Positions 1-8,206 of a DNA stretch of 64,000 bases are shown piece by piece. Position 1 is the stretch's first letter; every line of letters begins with the position of its first letter. Under the pieces are notes generated by a model. That model made no database searches and was not told where the DNA came from. It was given only the letters and a program-made list of their open reading frames with translations. The stretch spans positions 310,001-374,000 of the forward strand of contig CANMWJ010000001.1 of assembly GCA_947501565.1 (NCBI GenBank), in the 5' to 3' direction. Origin of the DNA: an uncultured Marinobacterium sp. (GTDB lineage: Bacteria > Pseudomonadota > Gammaproteobacteria > Pseudomonadales > Balneatricaceae). The position numbers and the translations under genes are program-made.

Positions 1-831
1 GGAGAGCGCTGTGTTTCGGTAATACACGGCCTGGACCTGCTCCCGTGGATTGGGTGACTGCATCTCGTCTTGCAGAATCCTGATCAAACGTCCGTCGTCG
101 ATATCCTGCTGTACCATAAAGCTGGAAAAACAGCCTATGCCCTCTCCCGACAAACAGGCCTGCCGCAAAACCTCTCCGCTACTCGCTGCCAGATCGGGTT
201 TGATCTCCAGACCTTCGCCGACCGGCCACTTGTTGAGGCGGGTGGGTGGGATAAAACCCAACAACTGATGCTCTTGCAGTTTCTGTGGTGACGCTGGATA
301 ACCCCGATCTTGAAGATAATCCGGGCTGGCTAGCAGCTGTAAACGGGAGCGGCCCAGCAATGTGGCGTGCAGAGAGGAGTCCTCGAGATGACCGATACGG
401 ATCGCCACATCGGTGCGCTTTTCCAACAGATCAATGATGCCTTCGCTGGTGCTCAATTCGAGATGAATTTCCGGGTACTGGTCACGAAATTCCCCAAGCA
501 GTGGCACCAGCTGATGCAGCATAAACGGTGTCGCCGCATCCACGCGCAAACGCCCCTTGGGTTGGTCCATACGCAGCCTGAGTTGTTCTTCTGCCGATTC
601 CAGCTGTTGCAGTCCCTGACGGATATTTGTCACAAACAGTTTACCCTCTTCGGTGAGGGAGATGCGGCGTGTTGTTCGTTGCAGCAGGGTGACGCCGAGC
701 TGTTTCTCCAGGCGCTGAATTGCCCGTGATACTTTGGCCACCGGTACATTGAGCTGATTCGCTGCAGGTGAAAAACCACCGCAGTCCACCACGGAGAGCA
801 GCAGTTCAAGGTCGTCAGATCGGCTTATCAT
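1..831 (-). CDS. LysR-family transcriptional regulator (3' end cut by window edge)
   Basis: The minus-strand frame is open from an ATG at 831 to base 1, giving 277 codons with no stop, so about 20 C-terminal residues probably lie outside the window. The N-terminus is a LysR winged helix-turn-helix (MISRSDDLELLLSVVDCGGF, then a recognition helix with VSRAIQRLEKQLG and the wing LLQRTTRRISLTEEG). The substrate-binding domain follows from about residue 90 (GRLRVDAATPFMLHQLVP). The gene is divergent from the MFS exporter at 931, the usual layout for a LysR protein controlling the neighbouring transporter. That regulatory target is inferred from position. The inducer cannot be read from the sequence. 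Confidence 0.93.
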   Translation of the reverse strand, partial: MISRSDDLELLLSVVDCGGFSPAANQLNVPVAKVSRAIQRLEKQLGVTLLQRTTRRISLTEEGKLFVTNIRQGLQQLESAEEQLRLRMDQPKGRLRVDAATPFMLHQLVPLLGEFRDQYPEIHLELSTSEGIIDLLEKRTDVAIRIGHLEDSSLHATLLGRSRLQLLASPDYLQDRGYPASPQKLQEHQLLGFIPPTRLNKWPVGEGLEIKPDLAASSGEVLRQACLSGEGIGCFSSFMVQQDIDDGRLIRILQDEMQSPNPREQVQAVYYRNTALS

Positions 832-930
832 TACACTTTCGTCAAAAATAATTTGTAATTAATGCGGTTTTTGTGGGTAGTCTGGATCGCGACAATGGCC
901 CCGTCAATTAAATCTTGCGGGAGCTGTTCC

Positions 931-2130
931 ATGCCTATTGCGTTGTTTGCGCTGACACTTAGCGCATTCGCTATCGGTACCACCGAATTTGTTATTGTTG
1001 GTCTGGTGCCTACCATCGCCCAGGATCTGGGTGTGTCTCTGCCATCGGCAGGTTTGTTGGTGAGTCTGTACGCCTTGGGTGTTGCTGTAGGCGCACCGGT
1101 GCTCACGGCCCTCACCGGTCGCTGGAATCGAAAAGTGGTGTTGCTGGCGCTGATGGCCCTGTTTGTGGCGGGGAACCTGATGGCGTGGCTTGCGCCAGGC
1201 TATGAGTCTCTGATCATGGCACGTATCCTGACGGGATTAGCCCATGGGGTATTTTTCTCAATCGGATCGACCATTGCGACAAGCTTGGTCGCTAAAGATA
1301 AAGAGGCGAGTGCCATAGCAATTATGTTTACCGGTCTGACGGTTGCACTGGTAACCGGCGTTCCACTGGGCACCTGGATCGGTCAGGCGTTCGGTTGGCA
1401 GGCGACCTTCCTGGTGGTGTCTCTGCTGGGGGTGATCGCTTTTGTCGGCAGTGCGGTGCTGATTCCGCGTAATCTGAAACAAGCTAAACCTGCGCGTCTA
1501 TCCCAGCAGTTGAGTGTACTGACGCAGCCACGTTTACTGCTGGTGTATGCGATGACCGCTGTGGGTTACGGTGGTGCCTTCGTTGCCTTTACCTTTCTGG
1601 CGCCGATACTTGAGCAGGTGTCCGGCTTTGCATCCAGTTCGGTGGCGCTGCTGATGCTGGTGTATGGCGTATCCGTCGCCGTCGGTAATATCTGGGGTGG
1701 AAAGATGGCCGACCGTATGGGACCGGTTAAAGCGTTGCACATCATCTTTACCGCGTTGGCACTGGTGCTGGTGGTCTTTACCTTTACCGCCGGAAATCAG
1801 ATCACTGCCGTACTGACGGTGTTGGTCTGGGGGGCTTTTGCGTTCGGTAACGTTCCGGGTCTGCAGGTGTATGTGGTGCAACTGGCTGAGAAATATACGC
1901 CTCAGGCGGTGGATGTGGCGTCTGGCCTGAACATCGCAGCGTTCAATGTGGGTATCGCGTTTGGTGCTTATGTCGGTGGTTTTATTGTGGACTCCATGTC
2001 GTTGATGGATACCCCTTGGATTGGAGCGAGCATTGTTGTGCTGGCGCTGTTACTCACCCGACTTTCCGGCTTTCTGGACAACCGTGATCAGCCGCAGGTT
2101 TCAGCCGCAGGTTGCGGCGGCTTAAGCTGA
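931..2130 (+). CDS. MFS transporter, DHA1 (AraJ/YdhP-like) drug or metabolite exporter
   Basis: This is a 399-residue protein with about 12 hydrophobic segments. It has the AIGTTEFVIVGLVPTIA signature after TM1 that is typical of the AraJ/Bcr-like DHA1 branch of the major facilitator superfamily. The upstream in-frame ATG at 862 is less likely: the ATG at 931 has a GGGAG ribosome site seven bases upstream and begins directly at TM1. Members are proton-driven exporters of the inner membrane. The substrate is not predictable; arabinose, purine nucleosides and drugs are known for relatives. The gene is divergent from the LysR regulator at 1-831. A perfect 12-bp inverted repeat (2167-2207) follows it before the hydrogenase operon. 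Confidence 0.9.
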   Translation: MPIALFALTLSAFAIGTTEFVIVGLVPTIAQDLGVSLPSAGLLVSLYALGVAVGAPVLTALTGRWNRKVVLLALMALFVAGNLMAWLAPGYESLIMARILTGLAHGVFFSIGSTIATSLVAKDKEASAIAIMFTGLTVALVTGVPLGTWIGQAFGWQATFLVVSLLGVIAFVGSAVLIPRNLKQAKPARLSQQLSVLTQPRLLLVYAMTAVGYGGAFVAFTFLAPILEQVSGFASSSVALLMLVYGVSVAVGNIWGGKMADRMGPVKALHIIFTALALVLVVFTFTAGNQITAVLTVLVWGAFAFGNVPGLQVYVVQLAEKYTPQAVDVASGLNIAAFNVGIAFGAYVGGFIVDSMSLMDTPWIGASIVVLALLLTRLSGFLDNRDQPQVSAAGCGGLS

Positions 2131-2166
2131 GTGGGTTGATCACTACCTAAGACCTTGGTTGCTGCC

Positions 2167-2207
2167 AACTGACTTACCGCTTGTCTTCTACTGCTGGTAA
2201 GTCAGTT
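2167..2207. repeat. 12-bp perfect inverted repeat upstream of hupS
   Basis: AACTGACTTACC (2167-2178) is repeated as GGTAAGTCAGTT (2196-2207) with a 17-base spacer. No T-run follows, so it is a poor intrinsic terminator for the MFS gene. It is centred about 100 bp before the predicted hupS transcription start, where an NtrC-type activator normally binds. It could be an upstream activating site or simply a transcription-slowing hairpin. Confidence 0.5.
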
Positions 2208-2262
2208 ATCCCCAAAATCCTTCCTATCTCTCCAGCTTGTTGATTTTTCTTGGTTTTTAAAC

Positions 2263-2279
2263 TTGGCCCGCTCTTTGCT
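2263..2279 (+). promoter_or_regulatory. sigma-54 (-24/-12) promoter of hupSLC
   Basis: TTGGCCCG-CTCT-TTGCT has the GG and GC dinucleotides at the required spacing and differs from the TGGCACG-N4-TTGCW consensus by one base in the -24 box. The predicted start is near 2291, about 125 bases before the hupS ATG. The activator is probably the NtrC-type protein encoded at 18596-20077. Confidence 0.8.
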
Positions 2280-2417
2280 GAAGCTATAGCTGACCAATAA
2301 AAAACTATAAAGCTGAACACTGTTTGCTGCCGCGCTATCAGCACCTTTTTGCATCTGGGGTGAGTGTGTACGACCGAGCAGTGCTTCTTCAGCGGTATCA
2401 CTGCCGGAGAGAGCCGA

Positions 2418-3494
2418 ATGTCACAAATCGAAACCTTCTACGAAGTTATGCGGCGACAGGGGATTACCCGTCGTAGCTTCCTGAAATACTGTAGCCTGAC
2501 CGCTGCTGCACTGGGTCTGGGGCCAACGTTTGCCCCGAAGATCGCGCACGCGATGGAGACCAAAGAGCGGACGCCTGTACTCTGGCTGCACGGTCTGGAA
2601 TGTACCTGTTGTTCCGAATCCTTTATCCGATCTGCGCACCCGCTGGTAAAAGACGTGGTGCTGTCGATGATCTCCCTGGACTACGACGACACGCTGATGG
2701 CGTCGGCCGGGCACCAGGCGGAAGAAGTGCTGCACGAGACCATTAAGAAATACAAAGGCAAGTACATCCTGGCGGTAGAGGGTAACCCACCGCTGAACGA
2801 AGATGGCATGTTCTGTATCTCCGGCGGTAAACCTTTTGTTGAAAAGCTGAAGTACGCTGCGAAAGATGCAGCTGCGATCATCGCCTGGGGTTCCTGCGCG
2901 TCCTGGGGTTGTGTGCAGGCTGCACGTCCAAACCCAACCCAAGCCGTGCCGATCCACAAAGTAATTACCGATAAACCGATCATCAAAGTGCCGGGCTGCC
3001 CGCCGATCGCGGAAGTGATGACCGGTGTGATCACCTACATGCTGACCTTCGGCAAGATGCCTGAGCTGGACCGTCAGGGCCGTCCGAAGATGTTCTACAG
3101 CCAGCGTATCCACGACAAATGCTACCGCCGTCCGCACTTTGATGCCGGTCAGTTTGTGGAAGAGTGGGATGACGAAGGCGCACGCAAAGGTTACTGCCTG
3201 TACAAGGTGGGCTGTAAAGGGCCGACCACCTACAACGCCTGTTCCACCGTACGCTGGAACGAAGGGATCTCCTTCCCGATCCAGGCTGGTCACGGCTGTA
3301 TTGGTTGTTCCGAAGATGGTTTCTGGGACAAGGGCTCGTTCTACGACCGTCTCACCAACATTCCGCAGTTCGGCATAGAGAAAAATGCCGATGAAATTGG
3401 TACCGCTGTCGCGGGTGGCGTAGGCGCTGCGATCGCTGCACACGCTGCAGTAAGTGCTATCAAACGTGCGCAGCATAAAGGAGACCAGGAATAA
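2418..3494 (+). CDS. hupS: Uptake [NiFe]-hydrogenase small subunit, oxygen-tolerant type
   Basis: HupS/HyaA carries the three Fe-S clusters that pass electrons from H2 oxidation to cytochrome b. The 358-residue precursor starts at the ATG at 2418, after GGAGAG. Residues 17-23 (TRRSFLK) form a twin-arginine signal, with likely cleavage after KIAHA (45). In mature numbering the cysteines fall at 17, 19, 20, 115, 120 and 149, the six-cysteine proximal 4Fe-3S pattern of E. coli Hyd-1 and other oxygen-tolerant group 1d enzymes. The C-terminal GHGCIGC motif is followed by a hydrophobic Ala/Gly-rich segment that would anchor the subunit in the membrane. The stop overlaps the hupL start by one base. 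An upstream in-frame ATG (2364) is unlikely because it would extend the Tat signal. Confidence 0.98.
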   Translation: MSQIETFYEVMRRQGITRRSFLKYCSLTAAALGLGPTFAPKIAHAMETKERTPVLWLHGLECTCCSESFIRSAHPLVKDVVLSMISLDYDDTLMASAGHQAEEVLHETIKKYKGKYILAVEGNPPLNEDGMFCISGGKPFVEKLKYAAKDAAAIIAWGSCASWGCVQAARPNPTQAVPIHKVITDKPIIKVPGCPPIAEVMTGVITYMLTFGKMPELDRQGRPKMFYSQRIHDKCYRRPHFDAGQFVEEWDDEGARKGYCLYKVGCKGPTTYNACSTVRWNEGISFPIQAGHGCIGCSEDGFWDKGSFYDRLTNIPQFGIEKNADEIGTAVAGGVGAAIAAHAAVSAIKRAQHKGDQE

Positions 3495-5302
3495 TGAGCA
3501 CCCAACTGAATGCAAAAAATCTGGACAACAGCGGACGCCGGGTGGTTGTTGATCCTGTAACCCGAATTGAAGGGCATATGCGCTGCGAAGTGAACGTGGA
3601 TGAGAACAATGTCATCCGCAACGCTGTGTCCACCGGTACCATGTGGCGTGGTCTGGAAGTGATTCTGAAAGGCCGTGACCCACGTGATGCCTGGGCGTTT
3701 GTTGAACGTATCTGTGGTGTATGTACCGGTACCCACGCACTGACCTCTGTACGTGCGGTGGAAGATGCGCTGGATATCCAGGTGCCGCTGAACGCGCACC
3801 TGATCCGTCACCTGATGGACAAAACCCTGCAGGTGCACGACCACATCGTACACTTCTACCACTTGCATGCGCTGGACTGGGTAAATCCGGTGAATGCGCT
3901 GAAAGCAGATCCGATCAAAACCTCGGAGCTGCAGAAAATGGTGTCGCCGCGTCACGCCAAATCCAGCCCGGGTTACTTCAAGGACGTGCAGACGCGTCTG
4001 AAGAAGTTTGTCGAAACCGGCCAGCTGGGGCTGTTTGCTAACGGTTACTGGGATAATCCCGCGTACAAACTGCCACCGGAAGCGGACCTGATGGCGGTAT
4101 CTCACTATCTGGAAGCGCTGGATTTCCAGAAAGAGATCGTCAAGATCCACACTATCTTCGGTGGTAAGAACCCGCACCCGAACTACATGGTGGGTGGCGT
4201 GTCCTGTGCGATCAATCTGGACGGCACCGGTGCCTCCGGTGCACCGGTGAACATGACCAGCCTGAACTTCGTGCTGGAGCGTATCCGCGAAGCGCAGGAG
4301 TTCACCAAAAACGTCTACATCCCGGATGTGATGGCGGTTGCGTCTATTTATAAAGACTGGCTGTACGGTGGCGGTCTGGCGTCTGAAAACGTGCTTTCCT
4401 ACGGTACCTACACCCAGGTGCCGTACGACAAATCCACCGATCTGTTGCCTGCCGGTGCGATCGTGAACGGTAACTGGGACGAGATCCATCCGGTGGACGT
4501 ACGTGATCCGGAACAGATTCAGGAGTTTGTCGACCACTCCTGGTACACCTATGCGGACGGCAAGAAAGGCCTGCACCCGTGGGATGGTGAGACCGAGCCG
4601 AAGTTCGAGCTGGGTCCGAACACCGTCGGTACCAAAACCAACATCAAAGAGCTGGATGAGTCCGCCAAGTATAGCTGGATCAAGGCGCCACGCTGGCGTG
4701 GTCACGCGATGGAAGTGGGGCCGCTGCCGCGTTACATCATCGCGTACCTGTCCGGTAAAGAGTACGTACAGGAGCAGGTGGATCGCTCGCTGTCGGCGTT
4801 CAATCAGAACACCGGCCTGGATCTGGGCCTGAAGCAGTTCCTGCCGTCTACCCTGGGCCGTACCCTGGCGCGTGCGCTGGAGTGTGAACTCTGTGCTGAC
4901 ACCATGATTGATGACTGGAACCAACTGGTGAACAACATCAAGAACGGTGATAGCTCCACTGCAAACGTGGATAAGTGGGATCCAAGCAGCTGGCCGAAAG
5001 AGGCGCAGGGCGTGGGTATCAACGAAGCACCACGTGGTGCGCTGGGTCACTGGATCAAGATCAAAGACGGCAAGATCGAAAACTACCAGGCGATCGTACC
5101 GACCACCTGGAACGGCTGTCCGCGTGACGGTGAAGGCAACATCGGTGCTTTTGAGGCCGCACTGCTGAATACGCCGATGGAGCGTCCGGAAGAGCCGGTT
5201 GAGATCCTGCGTACCCTGCACAGTTTCGATCCGTGTCTGGCATGTTCCACCCACGTGATGTCTGAAGACGGTCAGGAGCTGACCAAAGTAAAAATCCGGT
5301 AA
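3494..5302 (+). CDS. hupL: Uptake [NiFe]-hydrogenase large subunit
   Basis: HupL/HyaB holds the NiFe(CN)2CO active site. The 602-residue protein has the N-terminal ligand pair CGVC (C74, C77) within [13 protein letters not shown] and the C-terminal pair DPCLACSTH (C581, C584). After H587 a 15-residue tail ([15 protein letters not shown]) remains, which the HupD protease is expected to remove after nickel insertion. It has no signal peptide, as expected for a subunit exported by hitch-hiking on HupS. It is co-translated with hupS and followed 61 bases later by hupC. Length and motifs are normal for group 1 enzymes. Confidence 0.98.
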   Translation: MSTQLNAKNLDNSGRRVVVDPVTRIEGHMRCEVNVDENNVIRNAVSTGTMWRGLEVILKGRDPRDAWAFVERICGVCTGTHALTSVRAVEDALDIQVPLNAHLIRHLMDKTLQVHDHIVHFYHLHALDWVNPVNALKADPIKTSELQKMVSPRHAKSSPGYFKDVQTRLKKFVETGQLGLFANGYWDNPAYKLPPEADLMAVSHYLEALDFQKEIVKIHTIFGGKNPHPNYMVGGVSCAINLDGTGASGAPVNMTSLNFVLERIREAQEFTKNVYIPDVMAVASIYKDWLYGGGLASENVLSYGTYTQVPYDKSTDLLPAGAIVNGNWDEIHPVDVRDPEQIQEFVDHSWYTYADGKKGLHPWDGETEPKFELGPNTVGTKTNIKELDESAKYSWIKAPRWRGHAMEVGPLPRYIIAYLSGKEYVQEQVDRSLSAFNQNTGLDLGLKQFLPSTLGRTLARALECELCADTMIDDWNQLVNNIKNGDSSTANVDKWDPSSWPKEAQGVGINEAPRGALGHWIKIKDGKIENYQAIVPTTWNGCPRDGEGNIGAFEAALLNTPMERPEEPVEILRTLHSFDPCLACSTHVMSEDGQELTKVKIR

Positions 5303-5363
5303 TGCATGACGCGCAGGGCTGGTTCACATCCATCCCCGCGCGGCATCCGAGGAGGTTATAACC

Positions 5364-6107
5364 ATGACTATGTCAGTAAAAGACGAAGACCTGCTTACCG
5401 GAGAAGAGCGCGCACAGGAGAAACAACTCGTGCGTAAACAGACGGCGGTGTACGTGTACGAAGCGCCGGTGCGTCTGTGGCACTGGGTGACCGTATTCTC
5501 TGTGCTGATCCTCTGTGTAACAGGTTATTTAATCGGTGCTCCGTTGCCGACCATGCCGGGTGAGGCGATCGATAATTACCTGATGGGGTATATCCGTTTT
5601 GCCCACTTTACGGCGGGGTATATCGTCGCGATCGCTTTTGTCGGGCGTATCTACTGGGCGATTGTGGGTAACAGCCATGCCCGTGAACTCTTCTTTCCGA
5701 AACTGCTCAGCAGTGCGTGGTGGAAAGAGGTCTGGCACGAGGCGCGCTGGTACCTGTTTATGGAAAAGACGCCAAAGAAATACATCGGTCACAACCCGCT
5801 GGGGCAGTTGGCGATGTTCTTCTTCTTTGTGCTGGGCATGATCTTCATGATCGTTACCGGGTTCGCGCTATACGGTGAAGGCCTGGGGCAGGGCAGCTGG
5901 GCGGACGAAATGTTCGGCTGGGTAATCCCGCTGATGGGGCAGAGTCAGGATGTGCACACCTGGCACCGTCTGGGGATGTGGTACCTGATCGTCTTCATCA
6001 TGACCCATGTGTATGTGGCGGTGCGTGAAGACATCATGTCCCGTCAGAGCCTGATCTCCACCATGGTGGGGGGCTGGCGTATGTTTAAGGATGATCGTCC
6101 GGATTGA
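5364..6107 (+). CDS. hupC: Hydrogenase b-type cytochrome subunit
   Basis: HupC/HyaC is the diheme cytochrome b that anchors HupSL at the periplasmic face and delivers electrons to the quinone pool. The 247-residue protein has four or more transmembrane segments and histidines in the expected family places: RLWHWV in TM1, RFAHFTAGY in TM2 and HTWHRLGMWY followed by MTHVYVA in the last helix pair. The start at 5364 is supported by a strong AGGAGG 7-8 bases upstream. A second in-frame ATG six bases later is a possible alternative. It closes the structural hupSLC unit. Confidence 0.97.
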   Translation: MTMSVKDEDLLTGEERAQEKQLVRKQTAVYVYEAPVRLWHWVTVFSVLILCVTGYLIGAPLPTMPGEAIDNYLMGYIRFAHFTAGYIVAIAFVGRIYWAIVGNSHARELFFPKLLSSAWWKEVWHEARWYLFMEKTPKKYIGHNPLGQLAMFFFFVLGMIFMIVTGFALYGEGLGQGSWADEMFGWVIPLMGQSQDVHTWHRLGMWYLIVFIMTHVYVAVREDIMSRQSLISTMVGGWRMFKDDRPD

Positions 6108-6361
6108 TCCGATGGTTATCCGGGGCGGAGGTACCCCCCTTACCGCCCCAACCCTCTTCCTCTAGCTCTGGAAGACCGTTGGTAGTCGCTGGTCAGTTCG
6201 CGTTGTTCTGGCTGGGGGTTACAGGCATCGCCCTAAGGAGTTTCGTGGCTCCGACAGGGACACGATTGTCATTCAATACTTGGGCCTGCCAAAGGGAGCT
6301 GATCCCGGCGGCGGGCTGTTTTTTCAGAGTGCCTTTGCGCAGAACTGATCCGAGGTAACAG

Positions 6362-6640
6362 GTGCAAGCAACACTACGGCGCCGCTTCTGCAGCCGCAAA
6401 CCGGAACATCCCGGTGTATTCCTTGAGCGCTGCTATCTTAAACCCCTGCGTATCTCCCAATCCGAACTGGCCCGTTCGCTGGCGATCTCCCGCCGCCGCG
6501 TGAACGAGATCGTGAATGGCCAGCGGGCCATCACCGCCGACACCGCCCTGCGCTTGGCGCAACGTTTCAACACCACACCGATGTTCTGGCTGGAAAAACA
6601 GCAGCTCTGGGAGCTGTACGAGGCCAGCCGCCAGTCCTGA
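6362..6640 (+). CDS. Orphan HigA/VapI-type helix-turn-helix protein
   Basis: This 92-residue protein starts with GTG at 6362, six bases after GAGG. Its core (PEHPGVFLERCYLKPL, then SQSELARSLAISRRRVNEIV, then RAITADTALRLAQRFNTTP and FWLEKQQLWEL) follows the HigA/VapI antitoxin pattern closely. HigA is normally encoded just after the HigB toxin, but no HigB-like frame is visible upstream. The 254 bases after hupC hold only a weak TTG-started frame without toxin motifs. It may be a remnant of a toxin-antitoxin module or a stand-alone regulator. Its place between hupC and the rest of the hydrogenase genes looks like an insertion. Confidence 0.85.
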   Translation: MQATLRRRFCSRKPEHPGVFLERCYLKPLRISQSELARSLAISRRRVNEIVNGQRAITADTALRLAQRFNTTPMFWLEKQQLWELYEASRQS

Positions 6641-6651
6641 CTTTTCGTAAT

Positions 6652-6712
6652 CGGGCATTGCGCTGACAACCATACACAGGGCCAGCCAGTACGCAGCGAT
6701 AGCTGACACTCA
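6652..6712. repeat. Degenerate copy of the GTTGGGC...CCAACC dispersed repeat
   Basis: GGGCATTGCGCTGAC...CAGCCAG...GCAGCGAT...CTGACA follows the same order of blocks as the clearer copy at 12711-12785, with several mismatches. The call rests on that similarity alone. Confidence 0.35.
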
Positions 6713-6922
6713 ATCCGCATGGCTAGATAATGGCTCGATTGGAGCTTAACGGGAACGTTGCTGCTTTAATGGATTTAATGTGTTTGAAAACCATCTTTTT
6801 ATCCCCAATAAACTGTACTTAGATTAATCTGAAGCGTTTGAACTGTTGCTTTTCCTGCGTCGTCTAAGCCAGTATGATCACAAGATTCTTATAAGCCTGT
6901 TGTCTTGTGTCGGAGAGGGCGG

Positions 6923-8206
6923 ATGTTGGGGCCGAAGTTGGAAAAGTGGTGTATCCGTAGTTGGCAGAAGTTCGCCGGTCTGGCAGCTCTGTCCCTGGCG
7001 TGCAGTGTTGTTCAGGCTGACGTCGCCCCGAAGCAACCTATTCTTATCGGTCTCTCGACCGATGCATCCGGTATCTATGCGGCCAGCGGTGCCTCGGAAC
7101 GGCGCGGTATCGAGATGGCGATCAGCGAGTTTAACGAGAAGGGCGGGGTGTTAGGACGCCCGGTACGCACCGTGCATATCGACACACGCTCGGATCCCGG
7201 AACCGCTGCCGAGATCGCTGATACCTTTATCTCCGAACACCGGGTCGCATTTCTGATCGGTGCCGTGCATTCTGGCTTTGCCGCAAAATTCTCCGAAGTT
7301 GCGCAACAGCACGGGGTGATCTTCCTGAATACCAACTCCAGCTCCCCGAGCGAGGCGGGTAAAAACTGCCATCGCACCAAGTTTGTCTGGGATGGAAATG
7401 GCACAAACTTCACCAAAGCGACTATCAGTAACGCTGTGCGCTGGATCGGTAAGCGGTGGGTATTGATGACCCATGACTACGAATGGGGACACAGTACCGC
7501 GGCGGTGACCCGTCGCTACCTGACGGAAGCCGGTGGCGAGGTGATTGAAGAGCTGATCGTGCCGGAGGATACAGCCGATTTCTCCGGTTTCCTTGCCCAG
7601 ATCGATACCCTGAAACCCAACGTTGTTGCGACAGCGGTAGGGGGGCAGGGGCTCCAGCTGTTGCAGGCACATGTCAAACAAGCCGGACGGGAGATCAACC
7701 CGGCCTGGATCAGTAACCAGCAGGACTGGCCCGATGTCTGGCTCAGCGGTAAACAGGAGCTGTTTGGTATCTTTGGCACCACCTGGTATCACGGTTTCAA
7801 CCTGCCGGGTGTAGATGCGTTTATCGCCAAATACCAAACAACTTATCCGGATGCCGCGATTCCGGTGCCGGGCAATGTGTTCTATAACGGCTACATGGCA
7901 ACCCGCGAGCTGCTGCGTGCGGTGGAGCGGGCTGGTACAACCAACAACCACGCCGTCATTCGTGAGCTGGAGCAGCTGAAGGTGTCAGCAGTTGACCGGA
8001 TGCAGCACTTCGACAGTTATATGAATCCTAAAAACCACCACATGCAGCAAACCATCTACATGGCGACGGTCAACCCCTCTCCGGTGGATGATAACGATCT
8101 CTTTACGGTGATCAGTCATATTGCACCGCAGGAGATTACGGATCAGAGTGGTCCGCAAACATGTGTACTGGAATCATTTGAGAACACTCCTGTGTATGAG
8201 CCGTGA
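6923..8206 (+). CDS. Periplasmic ligand-binding protein (type 1 PBP, amide/urea/branched-chain amino acid family)
   Basis: This 427-residue protein starts at the ATG at 6923, after GGAGAGGG. An upstream TTG at 6905 is possible but has no ribosome site. An N-terminal hydrophobic stretch ending in VVQA looks like a Sec signal (about residues 1-31). The mature part has the type 1 periplasmic-binding fold of UrtA/LivJ/AmiC proteins: PILIGLSTDASGIYA, RRGIEMAISEFNEKGGVLG, then FLIGAVHSG. No ABC permease or ATPase genes follow. Instead its last codons overlap the start of a membrane GGDEF-EAL protein, suggesting that it senses a ligand for that protein rather than feeding a transporter. The ligand is unknown. 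Confidence 0.85.
   Translation: MLGPKLEKWCIRSWQKFAGLAALSLACSVVQADVAPKQPILIGLSTDASGIYAASGASERRGIEMAISEFNEKGGVLGRPVRTVHIDTRSDPGTAAEIADTFISEHRVAFLIGAVHSGFAAKFSEVAQQHGVIFLNTNSSSPSEAGKNCHRTKFVWDGNGTNFTKATISNAVRWIGKRWVLMTHDYEWGHSTAAVTRRYLTEAGGEVIEELIVPEDTADFSGFLAQIDTLKPNVVATAVGGQGLQLLQAHVKQAGREINPAWISNQQDWPDVWLSGKQELFGIFGTTWYHGFNLPGVDAFIAKYQTTYPDAAIPVPGNVFYNGYMATRELLRAVERAGTTNNHAVIRELEQLKVSAVDRMQHFDSYMNPKNHHMQQTIYMATVNPSPVDDNDLFTVISHIAPQEITDQSGPQTCVLESFENTPVYEP

Noticed and set aside
3341-5254. 637-codon frame on the minus strand opposite hupL
   Set aside because: It is a shadow frame created by biased codon use of the highly conserved hupL gene. It overlaps hupS and hupL completely and has no motif.
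6104-6358. 84-codon frame overlapping the end of hupC (ATGA-like junction)
   Set aside because: It starts with TTG without a ribosome site, has low-complexity Ser/Pro content and no resemblance to HigB or a hydrogenase protein. Non-coding is more likely.
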